DNA from: Stratiolaelaps scimitus
Taxonomy: Eukaryota; Arthropoda; Arachnida; Mesostigmata; Laelapidae
Direction: 5' to 3'
DNA: 64,000 nucleotides
NCBI GenBank assembly: GCA_019614645.1
Contig: JABWDB010000011.1
Coordinates: 6,707,501 to 6,771,500 of the forward strand
In this document: positions 1 to 10,994 of the stretch, one piece after another
Position numbering within the stretch: position 1 is the first letter of the stretch
Layout of the letters: each line of letters begins with the position of its first letter
Made by a program: the position numbers and the translations under genes
Notes under the pieces: generated by a model
Told to the model about the DNA's origin: nothing
The model's input: only the letters and a program-made list of their open reading frames with translations
Database searches by the model: none

Positions 1-2519
1 GGAACTACCTACGCTACTGAAGGGAGCACCGCAACGAGTGAAGGAACTACCTACCCCACTGAAGGGAGCACCGCAACGAGTGAAGGAACTACCTACCCCA
101 CTGAAGGGAGCACCGCAACGAGTGAAGGAACTACCTACGCCACTGAAGGGAGCACCGCAACGAGTGAAGGAACTACCTACGCTACTGAAGGGAGCACCGC
201 AACGAGTGAAGGAACTACCTACCCCACTGAAGGGAGCACCGCAACGAGTGAAGGAACTACCTACGCCACTGAAGGGAGCACCGCAACGAGCGAAGGAACT
301 ACCTACCCCACTGAAGGGAGCACCGCAACGAGCGAAGGAACTACCTACCCCACTGAAGGGAGCACCGCAACGAGTGAAGGAACTACCTTCCCCACTGAAG
401 GGAGCACCGCAACGAGTGAAGGAACTACCTACCCCACTGAAGGGAGCACCGCAACGAGTGAAGGAACTACCTACCCCACTGAAGGGAGCACCGCAACGAG
501 TGAAGGAACTACCTACGCTACTGAAGGGAGCACCGCAACGAGTGAAGGAACTACCTACCCCACTGAAGAGAGCACCGCAACGAGTGAAGGAACTACCTAC
601 CCCACTGAAGGGAGCACCGCAACGAGTGAAGGAACTACCTACGCTACTGAAGGGAGCACCGCAACGAGTGAAGGAACTACCTACCCCACTGAAGGGAGCA
701 CCGCAACGAGTGAAGGAACTACCTACGCAACTGAAGGGAGCACCGCAACGAGTGAAGGAACTACCTACGCTACTGAAGGGAGCACCGCAACGAGTGAAGG
801 AACTACCTACGCTACTGAAGGGAGCACCGCAACGAGTGAAGGAACTACCTACCCCACTGAAGGGAGCACCGCAACGAGTGAAGGAACTACCTACGCTACT
901 GAAGGGAGCACCGCAACGAGTGAAGGAACTACCTACGCAACTGAAGGGAGCACCGCAACTAGTGAAGGAACTACCTACGCTACTGAAGGGAGCACCGCAA
1001 CGAGTGAAGGAACTACCTACCCCACTGAAGGGAGCACCGCAACGAGTGAAGGAACTACCTACCCCACTGAAGGGAGCACCGCAACGAGTGAAGGAACTAC
1101 CTACGCTACTGAAGGGAGCACCGCAACGAGTGAAGGAACTACCTACGCTACTGAAGGGAGCACCTCAACGAGCGAAGGAACTACCTACCCCACTGAAGGG
1201 AGCACCGCAACGAGTAAAGGAACTACCTACCCCACTGAAGGGAGCACCGCAACGAGTGAAGGAACTACCTACCCCACTGAAGGGAGCACCGCAACGAGTG
1301 AAGGAACTACCTACCCCACTGAAGGGAGCACCGCAACGAGTGAAGGAACTACCTACGCTACTGAAGGGAGCACCGCAACGAGTGAAGGAACTACCTACCC
1401 CACTGAAGGGAGCACCGCAACGAGTGAAGGAACTACCTACGCTACTGAAGGGAGCACCGCAACGAGTGAAGGAACTACCTACGCTACTGAAGGGAGCACC
1501 GCAACGAGTGAAGGAACTACCTACCCCACTGAAGGGAGCACCGCAACGAGTGAAGGAACTACCTACGCTACTGAAGGGAGCACCGCAACGAGTGAAGGAA
1601 CTACCTACGCTACTGAAGGGAGCACCGCAACGAGTGAAGGAACTACCTACCCCACTGAAGGGAGCACCGCAACGAGTGAAGGAACTACCTACGCTACTGA
1701 AGGGAGCACCGCAACGAGTGAAGGAACTACCTACGCAACTGAAGGGAGCACCGCAACGAGTGAAGGAACTACCTACGCTACTGAAGGGAGCACCGCAACG
1801 AGTGAAGGAACTACCTACGCTACTGAAGGGAGCACCGCAACGAGTGAAGGAACTACCTACCCCACTGAAGGGATCACCGCAACGAGTGAAGGAACTACCT
1901 ACGCTACTGAAGGGAGCACCGCAACGAGTGAAGGAACTACCTACGCAACTGAAGGGAGCACCGCAACGAGTGAAGGAACTACCTACGCTACTGAAGGGAG
2001 CACCGCAACGAGTGAAGGAACTACCTACCCCACTGAAGGGAGCACCGCAACGAGTGAAGAAACTACCTACGCTACTGAAGGGAGCACCGCAACGAGCGAA
2101 GGAACTACCTACCCCACTGAAGGGAGCACCGCAACGAGTGAAGGAACTACCTACCCCACTGAAGGGAGCACCGCAACGAGTGAAGGAACTACCTACCCCA
2201 CTGAAGGGAGCACCGCAACGAGTGAAGAAACTACCTACCCCACTGAAGGGAGCACCGCAACGAGTGAAGGAACTACCTACCCCACTGAAGGGAGCACCGC
2301 AACGAGTGAAGGAACTACCTACCCCACTGAAGGGAGCACCGCAACGAGTGAAGGAACTACCTACGCTACTGAAGGGAGCACCTCAACGAGCGAAGGAACT
2401 ACCTGCCCCACTGAAGGGAGCACCGCAACGAGTGAAGAAACTACCTACCCCACTGAAGGGAGCACCGCAACGAGTGAAGGAACTACCTACCCCACTGAAG
2501 GGAGCACCGAAGGGAGTAG
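1..2519 (+). repeat. 42-bp minisatellite coding for the mucin domain of gene A
   Basis: About 60 head-to-tail 42-bp units fill the left edge without interruption and continue out of the window. In frame 1 each unit encodes EGTTY[P/A]TEGSTATS. Each unit is itself two related 21-bp halves, EGTTYPT and EGSTATS, so it looks like a diverged dimer of a heptad. Main variants are CCC, GCT, GCC or GCA at the P/A codon. Near-identity between units points to recent expansion or homogenisation, so copy number is likely to vary between individuals. Confidence 0.95.
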
Positions 2520-5500
2520 GTCAAACATAACCGTCTTGCTTCAGAGAATAGCGAGAGATTTAAGCTTTAAACGAAGTAAAAATAAAGAAAGCGTCACATA
2601 TGGACGACGGCGAATTGCATCGGACCACGAGGGCAACGATCACTTACGTATATGCATAGTTAAACAACACGGCCGCAATAGAGGTGAGCAAACTTCAACT
2701 ATGATAATTCATAGGGCATATGCACGATAAATTGTCTCTCTATTTGCACAGGAAAGAGTACCTTAATATGGTCTAGCTTCCCAAATTTATCACCTGTAAA
2801 AATGGAAAAGCAATACGAACATAGATAGGATGATGAAGCTACCGGCTGTACAAGTAGCAACATAAGCCGTCAAAACCGCGAATTGACTAGAATTGAATTC
2901 AGAAATACGTATGATATTTATAAGTATGCGCAGAGAAATGCCCAGCTCACTTCATCGACAAGCTTGGGAACTCTGCTTCTTGAAGTGTGCATATGCAAAA
3001 CAATTTTAGGGCTTCATAGGAGACCCTTGCCACCTTAGTATTCCAATCACATTGTCCATAATATCGCTCCTGTTGCTTATATGATGTGTTTTCAGCAGGG
3101 CAGTCATGCCTTTCAAAATCAAATTGAAGGCTGTGACTAGACTTGGTTAATTTTTCAATTTCATTCCAAGGAGTTCTCGGCTTCATCTGTCATAAGATTT
3201 TTAAACCTGTTCAAGCACAAATACCAAATAGAAGCCAGCACCTTCAGCTCTTTGATTAAGTATTGCTTCTTTAAGTCGTAGTAGAAGAACTTAGTAGTAG
3301 GACTTAACTTTGTTTGTTCCTAGAGGACCATATAAAAGTGTTTCAAGAAGGTGTTAGATTATTTCACATAATCGAACTCATAGGGCTAAACTTCTTGTTT
3401 GATAGCGAACACGAAATCGTAGATATTCAGGCCATTCTTAGACATGTAAATTACATTACTTCCACGTTTTACTGACTTCCGTTGACTAACTTAACCTCCC
3501 TTCTATTTCAGAGACTAACTTAGCTGGCGTGAAGCTTCTAGCAGTGAAGGGGGATAAAGGTAGTAAAATTGCATTCTGCTCGTTTCATGAACCATTAAGT
3601 GTTTTCAATTGTTGCACAGAGAGCTCGGCTATTAACAGGATGCTTAATCTTTCCAAAACGTATCTTTCGAAGAAATTTTCGTTAGTGAAACCCTGTGAAG
3701 GCTACAAATACATTAAGGTTTGGGCGCGGGCTCTCAATATGGGTTGAGATATTATTGAAGCGATTATCCGCCGGTGCGCCCATAGCTATTAAGAAGAATA
3801 CATTCGTTTGAGTGGATTAGTGTTCGGATAGATCAACTGTGCCCAACACTATAAAAGAAGGTATATTCAGTTAAAACGGAAGTAAATGGAATACACAATC
3901 ATAAGTAAAACGAGATTTATATTTGAGTGCTTGGGTAACACAGGTTGAGAAGACAGAATTGTATAAAAACTGTTTTAAGCACACTGAATTTTTGAATTTA
4001 CATACCTTTCGAAGAAAATGTATGCGAATGAATTTAATGATTGGCAAATTGTGCTCAAATCTTCCAATTATAATACCATTTGTGGGCTCTTCTTCCAATA
4101 ATATGCCATGGTATAGGTAAATGCTTAATTATACTCAGGAACATACAGGCGAACAGGCGAATGCCTATTACTTACTTAGGCACGAATTTCATTAGAACGA
4201 ACTCATTGTGGCTGATTCAAAGACTGATTTGTACGTTGAGATTTAACGTTAATTATTTACCTTCTGCATACTCGTTTAAGTGCTACCGAAATCTACAATA
4301 TCGATTCAAGAACTTATAACGACCATCAAAGAGGTGAGTGTACTTACCCTTCCTATGGCAAGTAGATTATGTAGGAATAGTTAGAAATGATCTGTCGTCT
4401 GGATCGTCTAGTGGTGAGAGTGTTGGACTGCTACACCGGGGGGACGTAGAGTGGGATCAAATCCTATCATGCGCAGGGGATCTTTGGAGTTCTTTGTCAT
4501 ATTTTGTTTTATCTGAGGATTCTTGCCAGATACGAGTAAGGTAGAGCGCAAAGGTGGCCCCGACAGGTCCTCATAGTAGTGCCTATAGGTTAAGTGGCTG
4601 AGACCTGTCAGAAGGGGTGGACCTGAGTGTCAGCTCTTTAAAAAAAACAGGTAGAAATGCATTAGTCCATTATATTACACTAGGTCACAAACATTTCTCG
4701 AGACTATCCGCGAAGCACAAAAGCCAAAAACCTTGAAGAATCACAATGTGTTGAAGTTTCTTCTCAAAATGTGTAATTCAATATACCTACAGCGATACTG
4801 ATTTAAAAACAAATGCAACCGAGATTCGATTACGCCTGCAGTGATTGTCAAACAGCGTTCCGTCCTTTCCTAGGAAATTAAAACTCACCCCGACTTGGAT
4901 CGTCTCAAGATTGAAGTGGAAGTTGACAGAGATAACGAACAGCAGCGGCAGAATCAAGGCGCCTTGGTGGGAATCGTGTTCTGCGTCTTGGCCATACTGG
5001 TAGTCCCAAGCGTGATTATCGTCTTCATGCTGAGAACACGCAAGCGACGGCGTCCAAAACGTGACACGGTTTACTGTGGACGCACTCTGATCCAGGCACT
5101 GTGCTCTTTATTAGACATCCCCAAACACCATTGTTGTTGCTTTAGAAACCAATTAGGTCAGAATCCTAATCTATTCGCATTTTTTTTGTGTTAGACATGT
5201 TATTTCTATGAACTGCTCGTGTGCCCAAGTAATTCAATGCGAAAGCTAACCTAGTGTACCTCCTATAATCTCGTGGCTTTCAGGGTCTACAGTTAAGTGT
5301 GCGCTACAGCAAGAACACATTGTTTACTAACGTGATCCATTAGGCCTCAGTTTTTTTTTTTGATCCATTAGGCCTCAGTTGTTGACCATATTCTTTAAAA
5401 TGAGACTGATAAACCCTTGACAGGTTGGCTGTGAGGCCGTCCTGAAAATATACTACCAGGTAGAGCTCCAAGTTTCATTGAGCTGTACCACGTCCAAGCT

Positions 5501-5623
5501 CAAATATGAAATCTAGCGTGCCGCTGGAAAATCATTAATGATTTTCAATTAACTATGATTCGCATATTTTGGTACTGTCTTGATTTGCAGAAACAGGCGA
5601 CAGACGAAATCGAGCTTTGCTAA
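1..5623 (+). CDS. Mucin-like type I membrane protein A (5' end outside window)
   Basis: Family member A, read in frame 1 from the left edge. Exons: 1-2683 (phase 1 exit), 3512-3559, 4281-4333, 4874-5068, then a terminal exon at either 5284-5343 or 5591-5623. The first exon encodes about 60 copies of a 14-residue unit, EGTTY[P/A]TEGSTATS, rich in Thr/Ser as in O-glycosylated mucins, followed by about 55 non-repetitive residues. The next three exons match genes C and D in length, phase and sequence (NLAGVKLLAVKGDK; LPKSTISIQELITTIKE; EIKTHPDLDRLKIEVEV). Exon 4874-5068 carries the single membrane helix (GALVGIVFCVLAILVV) and a basic stop-transfer run (RTRKRRRPKR). The tail is short: neither terminal candidate resembles the tail exons of B, C or D, so it is the least certain part. 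The signal peptide lies left of the window. The repeat frame has no start-type codon, so simple ORF callers pick a wrong frame here. Confidence 0.75.
4398..4650 (+). mobile_element. SINE-1, full-length-like copy with tRNA-like head
   Basis: A tRNA-like head has an A-box-like stretch (GTCTAGTGGTGAGAGTGTTGG) near 4405 and a B-box-like stretch (GGGATCAAATCCTAT) near 4452. It is followed by a body running from GGCCCCGACAGGTCCTCATA to GAGTGTCAGCTC and an A-rich end. The body recurs at 12641, 24840 (minus), 37007, 45748, 57533 (minus), 59562 (minus) and 60849-61170 (minus, broken). The copy lies in the intron between gene A exons 4281-4333 and 4874-5068. Confidence 0.75.
5333..5380 (+). repeat. 20-bp direct repeat around a poly(T) run
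   Basis: TGATCCATTAGGCCTCAGTT occurs at 5333-5352 and again at 5361-5380, separated only by T residues. The first copy contains the stop codon of one candidate terminal exon of gene A (5284-5343). It looks like a target-site duplication around a trace of an A-tailed insertion, or a slippage product. Confidence 0.7.
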
Positions 5624-5625
5624 GA

Positions 5626-5631
5626 AATAAA
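5626..5631 (+). promoter_or_regulatory. Candidate polyadenylation signal of gene A
   Basis: AATAAA lies about 280 bases past the stop of the 5284-5343 terminal exon and directly after the stop of the 5591-5623 alternative. The spacing suits the first alternative better. Another AATAAA is at 5818-5823. Confidence 0.4.
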
Positions 5632-6344
5632 CTCGATGACAGGACGTGGGCGAGGCAGAGTCCAGCTAGACCAGGTACTACGTCTAGACATTTAGTGAAG
5701 CAGATTTGTCAGTTCGGTAGGCCGCCCACAAATTGACAGACAGCGATGTATGTCGATTATTTCTGAAGTTACTGTGGCAAATTAAAAAGTACGAATTCAC
5801 CAAAATATGAGAGAATCAATAAATTAAGAGTGGGTCGATATAGACTCTCGTTGAGAAATACTTTCATATAATATCAATGCAAAATATCAATCCTCGTGAG
5901 GTATTATACCTTTAATACAAAGTGTCTTCTAGGAGCATCGCAGTGGCCTATTTCCCTCAGCACTGTAACACCTTTCAGATTGAACGTTCACAAATGTCAA
6001 TGCAGAGCACACGTAACACATATGACTCTATACGAGACCTAGTGGTAACACAAAAATATCAAACAGACAATGCATTCTAATTGATTACATCTATCCAGCG
6101 AATATATTAAGACCTAGAGTCATTTCGGGGACACGATCCTGTCACTGACCCTCTCGATCTGATTTTGAGAAAAATCCCATATTTCAGAGCAGATTCTCGG
6201 CAAGAAATACTTACGATATGTGGATGTTTGATGCTATGGTCAATTTGAACTTACTCATGTCACAGTGGTTGATGTCCTAATACGATTCGAATGTGATCCC
6301 CAATTATTTAGATACGATGATTTCTATGGACAGGTTTGCTAAAG

Positions 6345-6525
6345 GTTTTCGGGCTGACTCTCAGCCAACATTTAACGTCCACGGTACTGCTTTTAGCATT
6401 GCTTCGTAAGACGGATCCCTAAATGCAAATGTGCAACGGTGGGGATTGAACCCGTGCACCTACGTGTCTCCTCCGATTGCAAGGCGAACACGAATGCACC
6501 ACCAGGCCACCGGGCTCGACATGGA
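6345..6525 (-). mobile_element. SINE-2, copy with tRNA-like head
   Basis: Read on the minus strand, a tRNA-like head (GGTGGCCTGGTGGTGCATTC, then GGGTTCAATCCCCACC as a B box) is followed by a body that includes GGACGTTAAATGTTGGCTGA and GAGTCAGCCC. The same body or head recurs at 13248 (plus), 21535 (plus), 29828 (minus), 32545 (minus) and 59820 (minus). Confidence 0.75.
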
Positions 6526-9499
6526 CAGGTTTACTAAACCTTACTGAACCAACCCCCGTTTGATAAATCAACTTTGTTTAATGATGTTGCTTATATAACA
6601 TATGTTTGTCTTTTTAGGTTAAACACATCCCTGCTAAAGGTTGCTGAGCGCAGACAGGCGGCCCTTGACGGTGGGAGAAGAAACGGGGGACCTTTTAACA
6701 GCAACATTCTATATATATATATATATATCAGATTCGTCCAATACTGTTCGTGTAAATATACGGAGTACTTTAAAAAATACGCATACACATATTGAAACAG
6801 CAATCCGTGATCGGTGGAGAGATACGAAGCGAACATTATAGATAACCGCCGGTGTAACACATGACGCAGGCAAATAATATTACACAGAGATGTATGAGGA
6901 TATGTACATAGCCTAATGATTTTTAGCACGGGCGAGTGTTATTACATATTATATATTATGAGGTCCTCATATATAGTGTAGTTACTATTTATAATGGTTA
7001 TTATGTACACTGACTAATTATAGGATGATATGGCGTTACAATATCTAGCTTTTGTAACATACTATTTCTTATGATTACAAATAAATTTCCTGTATGAGTT
7101 ACATTGTAAGGGTGAATATGCGAGAATGATACAGCAATATGATATTCAGAGATTACAGTTACATACATATAGAGTTCGAACATATATCCCTGCATGTACC
7201 ATATGAGCGTATAAAACTCAAATAAATCGAACTTCGTATACAGTAAGCGCGGATTGCGGCATAATGCATTCACGCGATAACGCTGATTCAGTTCGTAATT
7301 TATATTATACAAGAAAGATTCTCTTAACTGGTTAACTTTCAATATGATGTGAATATAACATGAATATAATTGGTGTATAAATGTCCTCGTTGTATCAAAC
7401 GCTTGAATTGAATTTTGATTGAAAACGCCTTAATTGAACTTTGCAAGCGGGTGATCTCAGTTATGAGATTGACCAAATAAAATTTATTAGAGAATGCATC
7501 ATACACACTCGAATAACGACGGTGAAATCACTAAAGTGAGATGCTGGTAGATGTCGCAACATCAACTCTACTGGATTATCCACGCGACACAGAGATCACC
7601 CAAGACGCATTCGTTTTTTTATTTAGATACGTCCGCTTGTGTTCCCTGTAAAAACCAAACGTGTGAACCAATGCATCTGTCGTGAGGTCCTGTCGACCCA
7701 AGATCGCTTAATGGTGGGTGTCTCGACCACCTCTCTGACCATCATTGCAGAATTTACGCTTGATTTCGACAACGCAGACTGCGAGACGGGAAGGATGTGA
7801 TGTCGAAGCTGGCTGAAACTATTCCTTGATGTTAAATGTGTGACCACCGATGTGCTATACATCGCACACGTATGTCTGTGGCCGCTGCGATTTCCATTGG
7901 CTAAATGTCAAATGTCCCGGCCCGATACGGTCACGCTATTTCTACTGCAAGCATCGAGGAAACAGAGGGCAAGTTGACTTAAGAAAGATATCCGCTGGAC
8001 GCAGATAGCACCCATATCCATATGTACATAGACTATAAGCAGCGGTATAAACGTGTCTTACGAGACCCGCTGGCAGCTACGAGAGGACCAAACGGTCGAG
8101 TCAGAACTTCTGGTGCAGAAATAGTATATCAAAGACCATATCAAGCATAATTTCGCTGCATGTTTCCCTTACGTGAGTTCGGTACGAGAACGCCCGAAAC
8201 AGCGGCCAAAACGGTAAACCCGAACAGATGTCTGTGATGTTGATGCGACCTCCAGCAAACCAGCCAGTTATTGCAAAGCATCTTTGAGAAAAATGCCTGC
8301 TGAGGTTAATTATCATAGTTCTAGAGAAAATTCGTCTTAGATTTTTCGCCTGTTCTTGCAATCGAAAAGTGGACCTTTGAAACGATTTTAATCCGCCATT
8401 ATCCCTCGAATGCTATCCAATACATCAGTCAGCATCAGTTGCTATTGGTCGTCTCGGGCTGTCACGAGAGAGGGATCTTTACGATTGATTGCATCCGATG
8501 TCACGAGACATCCAGTAACAGGGCAATGACACAGCTAGCCGGTGCTTCTCCATCTATTTATTTAATTATAAATTAATTATTATTTAGTTATTTATTTAAT
8601 TATTATGCTTCTCGTTCTATTTATTTAATTATTAAATCATAATTGGGCGACAATTATACTCGCTGAATGTGAAATTCATCTATAGACAGCCTCCTCGATA
8701 ATGGCATTGTTGTTATTCTGGTGACATTTTCTAATTTTGATCCCTTTCTTAAATATAATGTTTTATAATTTATTTATTTATTTACTCATGAGCGTGTAGA
8801 CCCATGAGCGTACATTTCGCTGGTCAAAGCCAAGTGCAACAATGAGGGCCACATTGCACAAATAATCAATTTTGAATATATATATATAAAAAAAAATATA
8901 TATATATATACCATGAGCGGCGTGCGTTTCACGTTATCTCTGCGCCATTGCAGGTGTGTGACGCAGGACAACGGCATGCTGTATCCTTAAGCCATTTATC
9001 CCTGTATCATAGCGCGGCTCATCGTTGAAATATTTCTCCACCCGTAGGAAGGTTTGACTGCGCGACGACTCCCGTAAGCTACCCCACCCTCGCCTCTCGT
9101 CAAGCGCTTAGCGATTCGTCTTGGCTTAGGTGAGCTGGCTAATTAGTAAGGCCTGTCGTGACAACAGAAAGGCTGCTTACAAGCAACGCTGTTTCGCCTT
9201 GGGTGCAGGCCGGGAGATTTGCAGAATCACCCATTTCTATTTAACGGTGTTGGCAATAAAGAACATCATCCCCGATGAACTCGTGGAGCCACCAGCATAA
9301 CGCAACGTAGGTGAACCCCTGTATCTGTAACGAGTCTAATTCGAACCGATAGTGAATCTCGGTATGGTGGGTCTGGCTGAACTATCGTATTTATAATAGT
9401 AATAACCCTGTGGCGCTACACGGAGCCCACAAGAGGCTCCTGGTGTCAGGACAAACCAAAGGTAACCGGCCACATTCACCGATCGGAAAGTTAACCTTT

Positions 9500-9700
9500 T
9501 TGTCAGCTATCCCTGTTGTGCTTTTTCCGAGAGGAGGAAATTTCCCTCAAACGCACGGAATACCACCAGAGACATTCGAATCTCCGTAGAAAAATGGGCC
9601 CCGATCCGGTGCGGGGGGGGGTTGACATGGATGACAAAACGCCTCTACCTGCTAAAGCCACTATCCTCGGCTGAGAGGTGATCTCTTGCCTAGATTCAGC
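9500..9700 (-). repeat. Dispersed repeat family 4, copy 1
   Basis: Shares order and sequence with 20275-20430, 21725-22040 and 35085-35300. Landmarks on the minus strand are the runs around GGTAGAGGCGTTTTGTCATC, TGTCAACCCC and CCGGATCGGGGCCCATTTTT. No tRNA-like head was found, so the origin is unknown. Confidence 0.6.
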
Positions 9701-10994
9701 TCCACGGTTGGCAGTACCTCGGTATCTAGGCACGACCTGTGTGACTGTTCCAGCTATAACTCTATCACATATGAATAACCTTACCACATTAGATTATCAG
9801 TTATCCCTGCTAACGAAAACGTTCAAAAATGTCAACAATATATTACGAGGTTATTATAGATGCTAGCAAAATTACAGGAGTGAAAAAAAGCAGTCAAGTA
9901 ATAAGGCATACGTTGATGATTAATGAATATTCAATTTTTTTTTAAACAATACTGTATGTGCAATTAGTGTAGGGGGATACGGTTACATCTGTCTGCCTCA
10001 GTGCCTTAAATCATTTCGGCTAACATTTCACTGATAATCATACAATGTCGTTGATATCATGTTTGAGATAATATCAAACAATATTTCAGGTAATCTCGCA
10101 AAAATAAGCTAACGGACATTTCATTGTGCAAGCTACAACCTAGTCGTCTTCGAGATATCTGTAAGGCCCAAACTCAAAGCTTAGGCCAAATTAGATCTGG
10201 TTGTTTGTCCTATTCATTGTGTTCAGAAATCCAAACGATGCACAGGACAGATGCTTGCTATGCGTTGATCTCTTCATCGACGCGCGTCGTCGTAATAATG
10301 TCACATAACGTGGTGATCTAACGCTGTGGACCCACAAGATCCATAAAGTAGAGGTGTCGTATCATAGAAAACGTATATCTACCCGCACTTATGATCGGGC
10401 CTTACATCTATCTGTTTGCAAACACGAATGACACTAATGAGCTCATGTCTATTATAATTCAGATGGTACAGCGCAATCTAATCCGCACAGCAGACCAAAT
10501 ACAAACTGAGCGTTGAACAGCGCAACACCTAGCCAGCCAAGATAGCTGATAGTTGATATTTTAGGCAGCCGAGACAACCATGTACACCCCGGCGTTAACG
10601 GTCTCATTTAAATTCGACAATGACGCTGACGAAACATTGAGGCAGCCAGCGCCTCTCCCCAAGGAATCCGCTCTGTACATCTCTGTTGAATCCATTGCTA
10701 CGGATTAGATGTTATCCCCGGGATCTCTCACTTCGTTGGGGGATTAGCTCACTAAAAAGGCGTATCTTAGGCGTATCCGCCGTCCGGAGACGGCTGAACG
10801 TCAAAGGCCCACACTCAATGTGAGTACTGATGCCGCTGAGCGCAAAATAAGGATCCAGTCACATATTTCACCGGTTATGTCCACTCGTTCCTACAGCGGT
10901 TGCAATCAACGGGTTGATTAGGTGAATTCGTAAGCATTGTAAGCTTGTTACGGGAATATTGTTGTTTGATTATACTGCAAGTATTCTCAGCGCG

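Larger units (their letters stand above)
5632..10994. other. Intergenic between genes A and B
   Basis: No recognisable gene. Open stretches here (minus 7623-7862 and 8101-8361 are the longest of note) are short, match no family I know, and have no splice or paralogue support. The interval holds a SINE-2 copy (6345-6525), AT-rich low-complexity DNA (6709-6728; 8560-8640; 8875-8911) and a family-4 repeat near 9500-9700. Confidence 0.5.

Noticed and set aside
1..2519. CRISPR-like array
   Set aside because: Units are contiguous with no unique spacers, and the sequence is an animal nuclear gene.
38..2530. 830-codon ORF of KELPTPLKGAPQRV repeats
   Set aside because: Out-of-frame reading of the 42-bp array. 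Only frame 1 gives a mucin-type peptide and reaches a donor whose phase fits the next conserved exon.
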